Source: Roseimicrobium sp. ORNL1 (GTDB lineage: Bacteria > Verrucomicrobiota > Verrucomicrobiia > Verrucomicrobiales > Verrucomicrobiaceae). Taken from it: a DNA stretch of 64,000 nt. Positions 52,522-61,454 of the stretch are shown one piece after another. Within the stretch, counting starts at the first letter, position 1, and each line of letters starts with the position of its first letter. A program made the translations under genes and the position numbers. The stretch spans positions 2,852,001 to 2,916,000 of the forward strand of contig NZ_CP049143.1 of the NCBI RefSeq assembly GCF_011044495.1, written 5' to 3'. The notes under the pieces were generated by a model. It worked only from the letters and a program-made list of their open reading frames with translations, ran no database searches and was not told where the DNA came from.

Positions 52522-53232
52522 TCACGCACCGGTCTTCCGCGCAAAATAAAGCCCCCTCCCGAAGATCCCCGCCTCATCATGCTCCGGCTTCAGGCCTGCG
52601 TTCCGGAACGCATCCAGCATCTCTGCTTTGGTGAAAAGTCCCAGCTCATGGTCCTCCGTGAAATGGGTGACTCCTTCAGGACGCCCGACCAGGTAGTGGA
52701 ACTGCATGAACGAAGTCCGCTCCCCACGGACTCCCGTGGTGTTCATCCGGCAAATCTTGAAGTTCTCTTCTTCGAACGAAACCAGATGCGGACGCCCTGC
52801 CTTCCATTTTTCAGGTGTGAGCCACGGTTCTACGATCAGCGCTCCCTGCGGAGCCAGATGATCGGCCATGCACCGGATCGCCGCATTCAGCTTTTCCACC
52901 GTCAAGGCGTAGCCAATCGCGCTGAACAGACAAAGCACCGCATCGTACTTCTTCTGCAGATCAAAGCACGTCATGTCCGCCACCTCATGCTGCCCCTGGG
53001 GATTCTTCTGGTGCGCCGCCGCAAGGTAGTCCCCATTCAAGTCCAGCCCATCGATCTGATAGTCTGCGCAGAGATGCTTCGCATGCTCCCCCGTGCCGCA
53101 AGCGACATCCAGAACACTCCGCGCCCCCGGCCTGAGCTTCTCGATCCAAGTGCGCACCTTCTCCGCCTCTCCCCGGTAGTCCTTCATCCGGGTGTAGATG
53201 GCGTCATAAAGCTCAGCAGTTCCAGCGTGCAT
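52522..53232 (-). CDS. Class I SAM-dependent methyltransferase
   Basis: A 236-residue cytoplasmic protein. Motif I SVLDVACGTGEHAKHL lies at about 39-54, and motif II-like YDAVLCLFSAIGYALT, FSAIGYAL and HLAPQGALIVEPWLTPEKWK follow. The C-terminal part (LVSFEEENFKICRMNTTGVR, then EDHELGLFTKAEMLDAFRNA) is typical of small-molecule methyltransferases of the UbiE/COQ5-like fold. The substrate is unknown. A family A repeat lies 91 bp upstream. Confidence 0.9.
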   Translation of the reverse strand: MHAGTAELYDAIYTRMKDYRGEAEKVRTWIEKLRPGARSVLDVACGTGEHAKHLCADYQIDGLDLNGDYLAAAHQKNPQGQHEVADMTCFDLQKKYDAVLCLFSAIGYALTVEKLNAAIRCMADHLAPQGALIVEPWLTPEKWKAGRPHLVSFEEENFKICRMNTTGVRGERTSFMQFHYLVGRPEGVTHFTEDHELGLFTKAEMLDAFRNAGLKPEHDEAGIFGRGLYFARKTGA

Positions 53233-53322
53233 CGGCTCACCTTAGTTTCGTGGTACGGGACGTCGACAAACTTCTCGTCTCGTTTGGTTCGCGGGGAGGA
53301 AAGGACGAAGTCAGGAATGATT

Positions 53323-53390
53323 CGGGAAGCCCCAAGGGCCTTCGAATCCCCGTCCTCTGCATGGTTACCCGCTCACTCTGACGGTCCACT
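53323..53390 (-). repeat. Family A upstream element, copy A6
   Basis: On the minus strand GGACCGTCAGAGTGAGCGGG, then ACCATGCAGAGGACGGGGAT, then TCGAAGGCCCTTGGGGCTTC. It is 91 bp upstream of the methyltransferase gene, the closest of the six. Confidence 0.88.
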
Positions 53391-53706
53391 TTGGAAGGAG
53401 GAGGGGCGGGCTTCGACCATGTGGCCCTCTCCCTCTTCTTTCGCAGCCTTCTCAAAATCGAACGTCTCGTGATACCAATGGCTCACTCAAGCGTTACACA
53501 ACACTTTCACGCACCACCTTGCGCGAAGCGCTTTCGAGTGCGGTGAGAATCACCGCTTTGGGGTGGACGCGTTCAAGAAACGACAAAGCTGCATTTCCTC
53601 CGATGCAGCGAGAGCGAAGGCCCCCAGGACCAGGTTGAAGGATCGCGAACTGCGAACATGTCGAACAACGACATTGTGGTCCACTTTCATCCGGCACCTG
53701 GAAGGA

Positions 53707-53946
53707 TCGCTTTGCGTCTTGGAGTGCGGTGGCATAGGCCTCCCTTGGGGCCGCGACACCGCTTTGAACGGAGGGATTCCGTCCTCTTGCCCTGTAGGAG
53801 AGGAGCTGGAATCCAGCACGCGAAGATTCCTGGTGGGAGCGCATCTTGGGAATAGGACTGTGTTGCCGCTTCACGATGCTCATCCTCTCCGTTCATAGCG
53901 GTGTCGCGCTAGAAGCTTGCCATCGCACTCCACGACGCAAAGCGAC
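53707..53946. repeat. Family J inverted-repeat element
   Basis: Outer ends: TCGCTTTGCGTCTTGGAGTG at the left and CGCACTCCACGACGCAAAGC at the right (three changes over about 22 bp). Inner ends: CGCGACACCGCTTTGAACGG (about 53752-53771) against CCGTTCATAGCGGTGTCGCG (about 53889-53908). Related to the J pair at 41239-41680. Confidence 0.82.
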
Positions 53947-54069
53947 CTGGTGCAATGAGTCGAAACGCAGTGCGTGCGTTACTTCGCTGTTTATCCAATC
54001 ATAGTTTCTCAACCGGATGCCCACACGCCGAGCGAGAGCACCGGCGTCTGCCAGCCAGGGTGCAGAAGT

Positions 54070-56646
54070 TCATGCCATCTGTCCCATGCAGGGATCCGTG
54101 AATCCATCCTGTCCAGTCTCGATGCGGCCGGCATAGCGCCGAATGAAATTGTCGAATCCAGGCACTGAGATTCCAACATCGTACCAGCCGTGACTCCCAC
54201 TCTGGTCCAGCACGATCACCACTGCCTTGTCAGGAGTGGTGGTTGCAGGCACCTCTCTTTTTAGGAGCGCCTTGCCATAAGCGTGATCCCTGATCTCCAG
54301 TGATACAGGTTGGTTGCCACCAAGATGGTGAATGAGAAAACGCAACTTTCCCGTGAGTTTGTTGGGCTCTGCGGCGTCGCGATCATAGTCGCACGTGATC
54401 TTCAACGGGGGTTCTGCAGCCTCGCCTTTATACTCGCGATGGAAGCCGTTCGGCCCATCGATACGCAGGTGATACGTTCCACCTTCGAATGACTGGAGTG
54501 GGAACGATTCCACCAGGTGATCCCCCGCCTTTACGGCGTACGAGCGGTAGCCCACATGCTCGAAGGCGAGAACGTTGCCTTCCTTGTCAGCAACGGCATA
54601 TTTCGCGGGAATGAATACATTGAAAGGGGAACCGGACGCTGCGTCGCCAAAGACCTCTTTCCGGGCTTCCAGTTTGATTGCGAAACTCTTCCGATCATCA
54701 CTCAAACCACCATCCGCATGGAGTTGGTAAGGAAGCGCGCAGGACGGTCTGACTCCGGGCTCCTGGCGGGGTATCACTGAAGATGCTTCTGCGCCCGCTG
54801 CACCCCCGGCGACTTCCGCCTCGCTGAGCATTTTGGAGTTGGCAGGGATGTCCTTGAACTTGGCGTTGAAGATGCCCTTGATGAAAGGTTGCTTGTCCAG
54901 CATGGAGAGTTCTTCCTTTCCATTGCCCTGATAGGGCCGGAACACCATGCCCAGGTGACCGGACACGGTTTTCCGCCAGAGGCTGGTGTTCGTCTCCTGG
55001 ATTTGCGACCCTGTCTTCTTGTTGATGAAATCCTGGACGAATCGGAAGACAGAGGTGTGATCGAAGACATGCGAGCATACCCTGCCGCCACGGGTCCAGG
55101 GCGAGGCGATGATCATCGGCACGCGGAATCCCAGCCCCACCGGGCCTCCTCGCGCTTCCTTTTCTGAAACTCCATCACGCAACTCGTTCTCCAGCGTGAT
55201 GTATTCGACTGCAGGATCGATTCCCTCGGAGCAACGCCCTGTCTCCGGTCTTCGGGGATCCGGGGCGACGTAGGGTGGCACATGATCAAAGTACCCATCA
55301 TTCTCATCATAGGTCAGGATGAAGATTGTCTTCTTCCACACCTCGGGATTCTTGGTGAGGATGTCCAGCACCTCGGAGACGTACCAGCTTCCGAACCACG
55401 GGGCGGTCGGGTGGTCGCTGAACTTCTCCGGTCCCACCAGCCAGGAAACCATGGGCAGTTTCCCGCTGTTCACATCCTTTCGGAACTGGTGTAATACATC
55501 GCCCTTGGGGAGGTTTAGTTCCCGCCTTTCGCCGTTCTCTTCATAATCGAATGTAGTGAGTTGATGGTAGTCGGGATCATCAGAGTTTGCCGCGAATGCC
55601 CTAGCATGAAGGCTCCTGGCCTCGGGGGACAACTTCTCGAAGTTTTCCCGGCTCCATGTGATCAATCCATCGCGTGCATCTGCCAGCACTTTCTCTTTTG
55701 CCGAGATTTGCCTGGCCAGTTTGGCGGTCTGCTGGAAATCGACAGCAGGGTCAGCCATTTGTTCGTGCAGCTTTTGGATTTCCTTGGGAAGTTCCTCAGC
55801 CTGCTTGCGCAGTCCGTCCACATAGCGGGAGGAAAAGCGCACATTGAACTGCGCGAACCACTCCAGGAGGTTGCAACCGAAGTTCGAGAGCCAGGCGCGT
55901 TCCTCTCCGACAAAGCCGCCTCCTGCGCTGATGTCGTTTTGATACACCTGCCACGAGATGTGATTCCGCTCCAGCAGTTCGGGAAAGGTCGTCCAGTGCG
56001 CCTCCCCGTAGGGGATGTTGTTGCGGATGTAAGCCTTGGCATCTCCGTTCTGCTCGCCACGGATCGCTCCTGACCACAGAAACAAGCGGTTCGGCCAGGT
56101 GCTGGTCATGGCGGAGCAGAAGTTCTGATCACATACGGTGAATGCATCCGCCAGGGCATAGTTGAAGGGAATGTCCTCACGCCGGTAGTAGCCCATGGTC
56201 AGGGGAAGGTGCGCGTAGGCCTTGTTGCCCACCTGCTTTGCATCCAGCCAGCGATCGTATCTGCCGCCATTGCAGGCATCAATCTGGCTCTGGCGCGAGT
56301 GCGGGGTTGAACCCATCCACGTTGCCTTGGTACCATGCATGTCGAGGCGGAATGGTGCGAATGTCTCGCCCTGGGCATTGCTCTGCAGCCACACGGGATT
56401 TCCGTTCGGGAGGTCAATGCGGCGTGGGTCGTTGAATCCGCGCACGCCTTGCAGTGTGCCGAAGCAGTGGTCGAACGACCGGTTCTCCTGCATCAGGATC
56501 ACGATATGCTCCGCATCCAGGTAGGTGCTGCCCGGCTCGGGGTTGATGGCCATGGCTCTGGATACAGATTCTGGCGCGAGACCGCTCATGCCGGCAGCGC
56601 CGGAGAGCATCATGACTTTCCTGAGGAATTCCCGACGTGTGTCCAT
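54070..56646 (-). CDS. Tat-exported phospholipase C (phosphocholine-type)
   Basis: An 858-residue protein starting MDTRREFLRKVMMLSGAAGM, a twin-arginine signal. The catalytic domain has the bacterial phospholipase C/acid phosphatase pattern: HIVILMQENRSFDHCFGTLQ (with the Glu-Asn-Arg-Ser block), GVRGFNDPRRIDLPNGNPVW, TSTWPNRLFLWSG, and IFILTYDENDGYFDHVPPYV. Two DUF756-like beta-sandwiches make up the C terminus (RKEVFGDAASGSPFNVFIPA, DHLVESFPLQSFEGGTYHLR). It hydrolyses phospholipids such as phosphatidylcholine in the periplasm or outside; whether the organism uses choline lipids for phosphate or attack is not visible. Confidence 0.93.
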   Translation of the reverse strand: MDTRREFLRKVMMLSGAAGMSGLAPESVSRAMAINPEPGSTYLDAEHIVILMQENRSFDHCFGTLQGVRGFNDPRRIDLPNGNPVWLQSNAQGETFAPFRLDMHGTKATWMGSTPHSRQSQIDACNGGRYDRWLDAKQVGNKAYAHLPLTMGYYRREDIPFNYALADAFTVCDQNFCSAMTSTWPNRLFLWSGAIRGEQNGDAKAYIRNNIPYGEAHWTTFPELLERNHISWQVYQNDISAGGGFVGEERAWLSNFGCNLLEWFAQFNVRFSSRYVDGLRKQAEELPKEIQKLHEQMADPAVDFQQTAKLARQISAKEKVLADARDGLITWSRENFEKLSPEARSLHARAFAANSDDPDYHQLTTFDYEENGERRELNLPKGDVLHQFRKDVNSGKLPMVSWLVGPEKFSDHPTAPWFGSWYVSEVLDILTKNPEVWKKTIFILTYDENDGYFDHVPPYVAPDPRRPETGRCSEGIDPAVEYITLENELRDGVSEKEARGGPVGLGFRVPMIIASPWTRGGRVCSHVFDHTSVFRFVQDFINKKTGSQIQETNTSLWRKTVSGHLGMVFRPYQGNGKEELSMLDKQPFIKGIFNAKFKDIPANSKMLSEAEVAGGAAGAEASSVIPRQEPGVRPSCALPYQLHADGGLSDDRKSFAIKLEARKEVFGDAASGSPFNVFIPAKYAVADKEGNVLAFEHVGYRSYAVKAGDHLVESFPLQSFEGGTYHLRIDGPNGFHREYKGEAAEPPLKITCDYDRDAAEPNKLTGKLRFLIHHLGGNQPVSLEIRDHAYGKALLKREVPATTTPDKAVVIVLDQSGSHGWYDVGISVPGFDNFIRRYAGRIETGQDGFTDPCMGQMA

Positions 56647-56831
56647 GATTTGAATATGGGGGTGATACGGCGTTTCAAAACGTCCGTGCGGGAGGTGATT
56701 TATCGGCGGGGCGAGTATAACGTGCCGTCATTGGATTCCGCTTTCAGATACAATCTGCGATGCGCGGTAAAATCACGAGACGACTCCTGCGTTCACCAAA
56801 TTCCTCGCGCTTCTCCTTTGCTTCACGCCAC

Positions 56832-57179
56832 CTACCACGGAGCGACCGACTCCCTCTTGATCCGGATGCGGAGGGCGAGTTCCTTCAGTGCCCGTATGGC
56901 GGCGAGGCGTTCGTCCTTGTAGACCTCCGACTTCTTTCTTCCCATCTCGGAGTGAATCTCCGCCATGCGTTCAAGCCCTACAATTGCGGGCTCTATCAGA
57001 AGCCTGTATTGCTCGCTATTAAAAGGCAATCGCTGGAACTTATGTGCGAGGAAGAGCGCCTCTTCAATCGAGCTGAAGGTGCTGACACCCTCTGCCTTGA
57101 ACAGTGAGAGCCCTCCCTCCAGCCGTGTCAAGATGTGCGCGACCTGGACCGCGAGGTACTCAAGTTGCTCCCGGGTCAT
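56832..57179 (-). CDS. Small helical protein of unknown function
   Basis: A 115-residue soluble protein starting MTREQLEYLAVQVAHILTRL. It is predicted all-helical with a hydrophobic middle (FLAHKFQRLPFNSEQYRLLI, then EPAIVGLERMAEIHSEMGRK) and a basic C terminus (ALKELALRIRIKRESVAPW). Four-helix-bundle-like. No homology recognised. Stands alone between the phospholipase and the DJ-1-like gene. Confidence 0.6.
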   Translation of the reverse strand: MTREQLEYLAVQVAHILTRLEGGLSLFKAEGVSTFSSIEEALFLAHKFQRLPFNSEQYRLLIEPAIVGLERMAEIHSEMGRKKSEVYKDERLAAIRALKELALRIRIKRESVAPW

Positions 57180-57239
57180 GCGCGAATGATGATGGATGCC
57201 TCAAAAAATGGCAAGTCCGGAAGCGGTGTGATGCGTTGC

Positions 57240-57863
57240 TCACTCCCCATCCCTCCAGTCATAATCCATCTGCCTCGCCGTCCATACCGCCAGTTCCTTC
57301 CCCGCAATCCGCTCCACAAGATGCAGGCTCATATCCATCCCTGCGGAGATGCCTGCCGAAGTCACAATACTTCCCTCATCCACCCAGCGACGATCCTCCT
57401 GCACGGTGACCTTGGGGAACATGGCGTGCATCTCCTCTACATCCTCCCAATGAGTGGTGGCAGTCTTGCCATCCAACAACCCTGCCTGCGCGAGGAGGAA
57501 TGCACCCGTGCATACGGAGGCCGTGACTTGCGTGTTCGTCGCTGTCCGCTGTATCCACTCTGACACCATCGGCATCGCCAACTCCGCCGTCACCACGCCT
57601 CCTGGAATGATCAGCACATCCACCGGCGGATGATTTTCTTCCATCATGAAGTCTGGTGTCACCACGAGTCCGGCACGCGCACGCACCACACCTTTCTCAC
57701 GCGCGACCGTGAACACCTTGAATGGTTCCGTTCCGGGGAACACTCTCTTCCGATGCACCCGGCTCGCGGTGGTGAAGACTTCATACGGCCCCGCGAAGTC
57801 GAGCACCTCGACCTCCGGATACACATAGATAGCGACGTTGAGCGTGGCAGTCATCATGTTCAT
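57240..57863 (-). CDS. DJ-1/PfpI family protein
   Basis: About 207 residues. The nucleophile elbow Cys is in VTASVCTGAFLLAQAGLLDG and the acid in LDFAGPYEVFTTAS; VDVLIIPGGVVTAELAMPMV also matches. SVCTGAFLLAQAGLL is typical of the DJ-1/PfpI subgroup often annotated as isonitrile hydratase-like. The ATG at 57863 overlaps the stop of the upstream thioesterase-like gene by four bases (ATGA), so they are translationally coupled. The reaction is not established: protein repair, glyoxalase-like or isonitrile hydratase activity. Confidence 0.9.
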   Translation of the reverse strand: MNMMTATLNVAIYVYPEVEVLDFAGPYEVFTTASRVHRKRVFPGTEPFKVFTVAREKGVVRARAGLVVTPDFMMEENHPPVDVLIIPGGVVTAELAMPMVSEWIQRTATNTQVTASVCTGAFLLAQAGLLDGKTATTHWEDVEEMHAMFPKVTVQEDRRWVDEGSIVTSAGISAGMDMSLHLVERIAGKELAVWTARQMDYDWRDGE

Positions 57864-58291
57864 GCAGCGGGATTCACACGTTGAATGAACCACTCCACCT
57901 CAGCGCTCAGCGCATGCGCGCCGGAGGCATCATGCACCTCCACGAGAATGGAAATGAGCGCCCTGCCTTTCGCGCTGAGGTCCGCATCCAGGGTGGCCAG
58001 CGACTCCAACGGAGTCTTCACCGTGGAGGTGATCGCGCCATGCGCGGGCTTGCGGAACTTGGCCTCCAGACGACGTACCACGGGAATGACACCCTCTGCA
58101 CTGCCGAAGTGGCGCAGCAGAAACTCTCCACTCGACGCCTCAGCCAGCGCCAGCAACGCACTTGCATGCACGGTGCCGAGGTGATTCAGATACTGGTCAC
58201 CACTGGGAAGGCGCAGCAGTTGCGCTTCATGGCTCGCGCGCTCGATGCCGACGAATTTGTTGAAAGGAAGGTCGATGACGCTGACGCTCAT
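57860..58291 (-). CDS. Hotdog-fold thioesterase-like protein (DUF4442-like)
   Basis: About 143 residues from the ATG at 58291 (MSVSVIDLPFNKFVGIERAS). The hotdog pattern is visible: NHLGTVHASALLALAEASSG, then FRKPAHGAITSTVKTPLESL and ALISILVEVHDASGAHALSA. A conserved Asn-His in YLNHLGTVHA and the Glu of the central helix suggest thioesterase activity on an acyl-CoA or acyl carrier. Coupled to the DJ-1-like gene by an ATGA overlap; overlaps no other real gene, and starts 26 bp after the GNAT stop. Confidence 0.8.
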   Translation of the reverse strand: MSVSVIDLPFNKFVGIERASHEAQLLRLPSGDQYLNHLGTVHASALLALAEASSGEFLLRHFGSAEGVIPVVRRLEAKFRKPAHGAITSTVKTPLESLATLDADLSAKGRALISILVEVHDASGAHALSAEVEWFIQRVNPAA

Positions 58292-58316
58292 AAGTCGGTG
58301 GATGGTGATGCCATGT

Positions 58317-58853
58317 TCAAGCTGCGGATTCGAGTTCCTTGTAAAAGATGGCGGCTCCGTGCGGCGTGACTCCGTCCGGATCCATGGCAAAGCGGGGGAT
58401 GGTGCCCACATGGATCCAGCCGAGCTGCCGGTACAGCATCTCAGCGGCACTTTCTGCCTTCGTGTCGAGCGTGAGCATGCGGTAGCCTGCTGTCTTCGCT
58501 GCTTCCTCGATGGCCACCATCAGTCGTCTTCCCAAACCCATGCGGCGACAGCGCGTGTGCACCATCATCTTGGCGATCTCCGCGCGATGCGGCTGGTTCG
58601 GCGCCCACGCCGGATGAAGCTGCACCGTGCCTGCGATGCCTTCTGCATCACGTGCCACGAGGAAGACGGCTTCCGGATGTGCTGAAGCCAGCGTTCCACG
58701 CCACCATTGCACGGCGTTTTCGTGTGAAAGCGTATCCAGGAAACTCACCGCGGCTCCTGAGCTTACAGTATCCAGCAACAACTCCGCCAGCGCGGTGATG
58801 TCCGCATCGCTCGCGGGACGGGCGAGAACCTCAGTACTGAAGGTGGATTCCAT
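58317..58853 (-). CDS. GNAT family N-acetyltransferase
   Basis: A 178-residue protein with the GNAT core: IAGTVQLHPAWAPNQPHRAE, then IAKMMVHTRCRRMGLGRRLM (RRMGLG acetyl-CoA loop) and YRMLTLDTKAESAAEMLYRQ, followed by LGWIHVGTIPRFAM. It opens a short leftward group GNAT - thioesterase-like - DJ-1-like with tight spacing, probably one operon. Substrate unknown. Confidence 0.9.
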   Translation of the reverse strand: MESTFSTEVLARPASDADITALAELLLDTVSSGAAVSFLDTLSHENAVQWWRGTLASAHPEAVFLVARDAEGIAGTVQLHPAWAPNQPHRAEIAKMMVHTRCRRMGLGRRLMVAIEEAAKTAGYRMLTLDTKAESAAEMLYRQLGWIHVGTIPRFAMDPDGVTPHGAAIFYKELESAA

Positions 58854-58919
58854 GGAGCCACGATACTGGCATGGCTTCCGAGTTTCTCAATGGCTGTTCA
58901 CACGCAGCCGCGTAGCCTG

Positions 58920-61250
58920 TCACACCAACCGCCACCGCTTCCGCAGCAGCCACTCCACTGTCAGCAGCACCATCGCAATGCCGAACCACCACCAGCTCGA
59001 CCAGAGGATGGTCTCCTGCACGCGGGTTTGCTGGCGATCGAGCTGACGAAGCAGGTCAGGCAATTGCGAAAGGTCACCCTCACGCAGGAAGCGACCGCCG
59101 CTCGCGCGGGCCATGCCCTCCAGCAGGGGGCGATTCAGCGTGAGATGGCTCCACTCCTGGTTCGCTCCAGTCTCCACGCGGAAGGCCAGCTTCACGTCGC
59201 CGGGCGGAAGGTTGGCCTCGGACACAGTGATTTGATAATCCCCACCGGGCAGCGCGCCGGTCATGGCACGGAAGACACCGCCATGCGCTGCATCGGGCTC
59301 GAGCTGCAGCGTGGCGATTTCCAGGCCGTTGCGAAACACATGCACGCGCGGCTTCGCATCTTCCACGATCGCCCCCTTGGCATCGCGCAAACGCACGCGC
59401 AGCTCGGCGTTGTCGCCTTCCTGATAGCGCAGGCGATCCATGCCCAGGCTCACGCGCTCGTTCTCCACGAGGAACGGTGGTGCGGCAATCCACGAGGCGA
59501 TCTGCATCCAGAATTTCTGATGGTGCATGTCCGCGACTTCGTAGCGCCAGCGCCACATCTCATCCGTGCCGAGCCACAAGACACTGCCGGCGCCATAGCG
59601 ACGCCACACCAGCGCGGCTTGATTCGTGTCAGCAGTTCCGCCGAAGCGCGCGAGCACCGTGGCGTCGGACTGCGGACTTGCGGCGGAGGTCCACATGGCC
59701 TTTGGCAGCTTCGCCCAGAGAGCGGCATTGGTGGAGGAAGTGTCGCCCAGGCGCAGCGCCTGCTGTGTGAGTCCGTCACTCGTGAGATTGTAACCGGTCG
59801 GCTCGGTGAGTTCATTCTTCCCGCGCCAGGTGACGGGAATCAGGCTGCCTGCCTTCGTTTTTGTCCACTGTTCCAGATGCCCGCGTCGCCCATCGATGAC
59901 CACCAGGCCTCCGCCGCGCTTCTCCACAAACTCCACCAGCATGGCCTGCTGATCTTCACGCAAGGCATTGGGTCGGAGGTCACCCAGCACCACCAGGTCG
60001 AAGCTCATGAGTTCCTCGCGCGTCTTCGGAAACACAGCCTGGATCGTGTCGCTCACCCCATCCTTGAAATCGTCGAATGCCGCCACCACGTGCCAGCGTT
60101 CATCACGGTCGAAGTGGTTGTGCAGGTAGCGCGTTTCCCAGCGTGGGCGGCCATCGAGGATGAGAGCCTTGCGTTTGCGCGTGAGCGTGTGCAGGGCGAG
60201 CACGCGCTGGTTGTTGTCCGTGATGCGATCGCGTGAGCTGGCGTTGCCGGTGAGTTCCACGCGCATGTTCAGCAGGCGCAGGGATTGTTTGGGATCGCCC
60301 GCCAGTTCCTTCACTGGAAAACTGAACTCCATGTGACGCTCGCCCTTGCCGGTGGTGGTGAAGGATTGCTGCCACAGCACCTTGTTCGCCTGTGTGATGC
60401 TGGCCATCGCGGGAAGACCGGCAGCGATGGCGTCATTGATCAAAAGCACGCCCTCCGCACGGTCCTCGGCGAAGACGGCTTCGGGCATGTTGACACCGAG
60501 CAGCGCGAGGTCCGGTGGGGCGATTTCGCTGCCGTAGCCCACGGTGAAAAGGGGCACGCCATTCTCACCCATGCTGGCCGCGAGATCCTCCGGCGAGCCA
60601 GGGCCATTGTGCTGGCCGTCCGTGAGAATCACCAGTGCCGTGCCACTGGGGCTGGGGCCGAGGGCATCGCGCAGGGGTTGATCCAGATTCGTGGTCGTGG
60701 CATCCGGCTTGAATTCAAAGTTCAGCGGCAGATCGCCGGACACATCACGCCCTTCATCCCGCTGCCACCAGAGGCGCTCCGCCTTGTAGCCACGCAGGGC
60801 GAAGAGTTCCACATCATGCTTCTCCGCGAGGCGACGCGCCAGAGAGATGCCCGGCGTGAGCAGCGCATCCTCCGCGCGTGAGAAGCGGGGTAACGCGGGT
60901 TTTACTTCGCGAGCCACTCCTCCTTCGACAGATGTCTTGCCATTGACCTGCGGCATCTCATCTGTGAATGACATGCTCGCTGAGGCATCCACCATGAGGA
61001 TCACGCGCCCGAGTTGCCGGAACGTGGTCACGTGCCGCAGGATGGGACCTGCGAGGCACATCACGATCATGAAGACCGCCAGCGCCCGCAGCAGCGCCGG
61101 CACCCACCGCGCCATCCCCGCGTGGAATCGCAGTTCCCTGCGATAATAGAAAAACATCAACAGCCCCAACCCAATCGCCACCGCGAAGACCGGCACGGCA
61201 GGCCAGTCACCCGTGAAGCGGAGATAGGTATGTGTAGGGGAGGGGGGCAA
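58920..61250 (-). CDS. Large VWA membrane protein with GATase-like module
   Basis: A 776-residue protein. Two helices near 20-36 and 52-68 precede a VWA domain with MIDAS DASAS at 88-92 and LVILTDGQHNGPGSPEDLAA further on. The middle (about 370-520) has DLVVLGDLRPNALREDQQAM and VEKRGGGLVVIDGRRGHLEQ, resembling the class I glutamine amidotransferase-like fold often attached to these proteins, without its catalytic Cys being obvious. A final helix (SSWWWFGIAMVLLTVEWLLR) lies at the C terminus. The start is a TTG at 61250 with no ATG nearby. Such proteins accompany MoxR/BatA genes. The next gene upstream in this direction, 62254, is a BatA-type protein, but a transposase lies between them. Confidence 0.85.
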   Translation of the reverse strand: MPPSPTHTYLRFTGDWPAVPVFAVAIGLGLLMFFYYRRELRFHAGMARWVPALLRALAVFMIVMCLAGPILRHVTTFRQLGRVILMVDASASMSFTDEMPQVNGKTSVEGGVAREVKPALPRFSRAEDALLTPGISLARRLAEKHDVELFALRGYKAERLWWQRDEGRDVSGDLPLNFEFKPDATTTNLDQPLRDALGPSPSGTALVILTDGQHNGPGSPEDLAASMGENGVPLFTVGYGSEIAPPDLALLGVNMPEAVFAEDRAEGVLLINDAIAAGLPAMASITQANKVLWQQSFTTTGKGERHMEFSFPVKELAGDPKQSLRLLNMRVELTGNASSRDRITDNNQRVLALHTLTRKRKALILDGRPRWETRYLHNHFDRDERWHVVAAFDDFKDGVSDTIQAVFPKTREELMSFDLVVLGDLRPNALREDQQAMLVEFVEKRGGGLVVIDGRRGHLEQWTKTKAGSLIPVTWRGKNELTEPTGYNLTSDGLTQQALRLGDTSSTNAALWAKLPKAMWTSAASPQSDATVLARFGGTADTNQAALVWRRYGAGSVLWLGTDEMWRWRYEVADMHHQKFWMQIASWIAAPPFLVENERVSLGMDRLRYQEGDNAELRVRLRDAKGAIVEDAKPRVHVFRNGLEIATLQLEPDAAHGGVFRAMTGALPGGDYQITVSEANLPPGDVKLAFRVETGANQEWSHLTLNRPLLEGMARASGGRFLREGDLSQLPDLLRQLDRQQTRVQETILWSSWWWFGIAMVLLTVEWLLRKRWRLV

Positions 61251-61344
61251 GTGAGTTTCCAGTTTTAAGGGTTAAGTAAGCGGTAAGCGGTAAGCGGTAA
61301 GCCCGTTTCTCCAAGGAGGTTAAGTCAGTCGTGCCGCCCGCATT

Positions 61345-61430
61345 CCAGGCCGAAGGCCTGAGATATGTCAGCCCAGGGCAACGCCCTGGGTGAGCAATGA
61401 CATTTCATGAAGCCCTGAAAGGGCGAGATA
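61345..61430. repeat. Transposase-associated repeat D1
   Basis: Order of words: CAGGCCGAAGGCCTGAGATA, TGTCAGCCCAGGGCAACGCC, CTGGGTG and, at the far end, CCCTGAAAGGGCG. Each is a small hairpin (GGCCGAAGGCC, CCCAGGGCAACGCCCTGGG, CCCTGAAAGGG). The same order occurs inverted at 61921-62007 and direct at 62102-62186. D1 and D2 face each other across the transposase gene. Confidence 0.9.
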
Positions 61431-61454
61431 GGAGGTGGCAGATTCATGCGATGT

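Larger units (their letters stand above)
53233..54069. other. Gap with family A copy and family J element
   Basis: About 840 bp. It holds family A copy A6 (53323-53390), a worn J-like block (53508-53560), and a full J element (53707-53946). No gene is supported: the frames here are Arg/Ser-rich and short. Confidence 0.6.

Noticed and set aside
52188..53390. A possible leader peptide MQRTGIRRPxGL in family A copies A2, A5 and A6
   Set aside because: Three related copies are too few, the other three copies lack the ATG, and no ribosome binding site precedes it. Identity is as well explained by DNA or RNA conservation.
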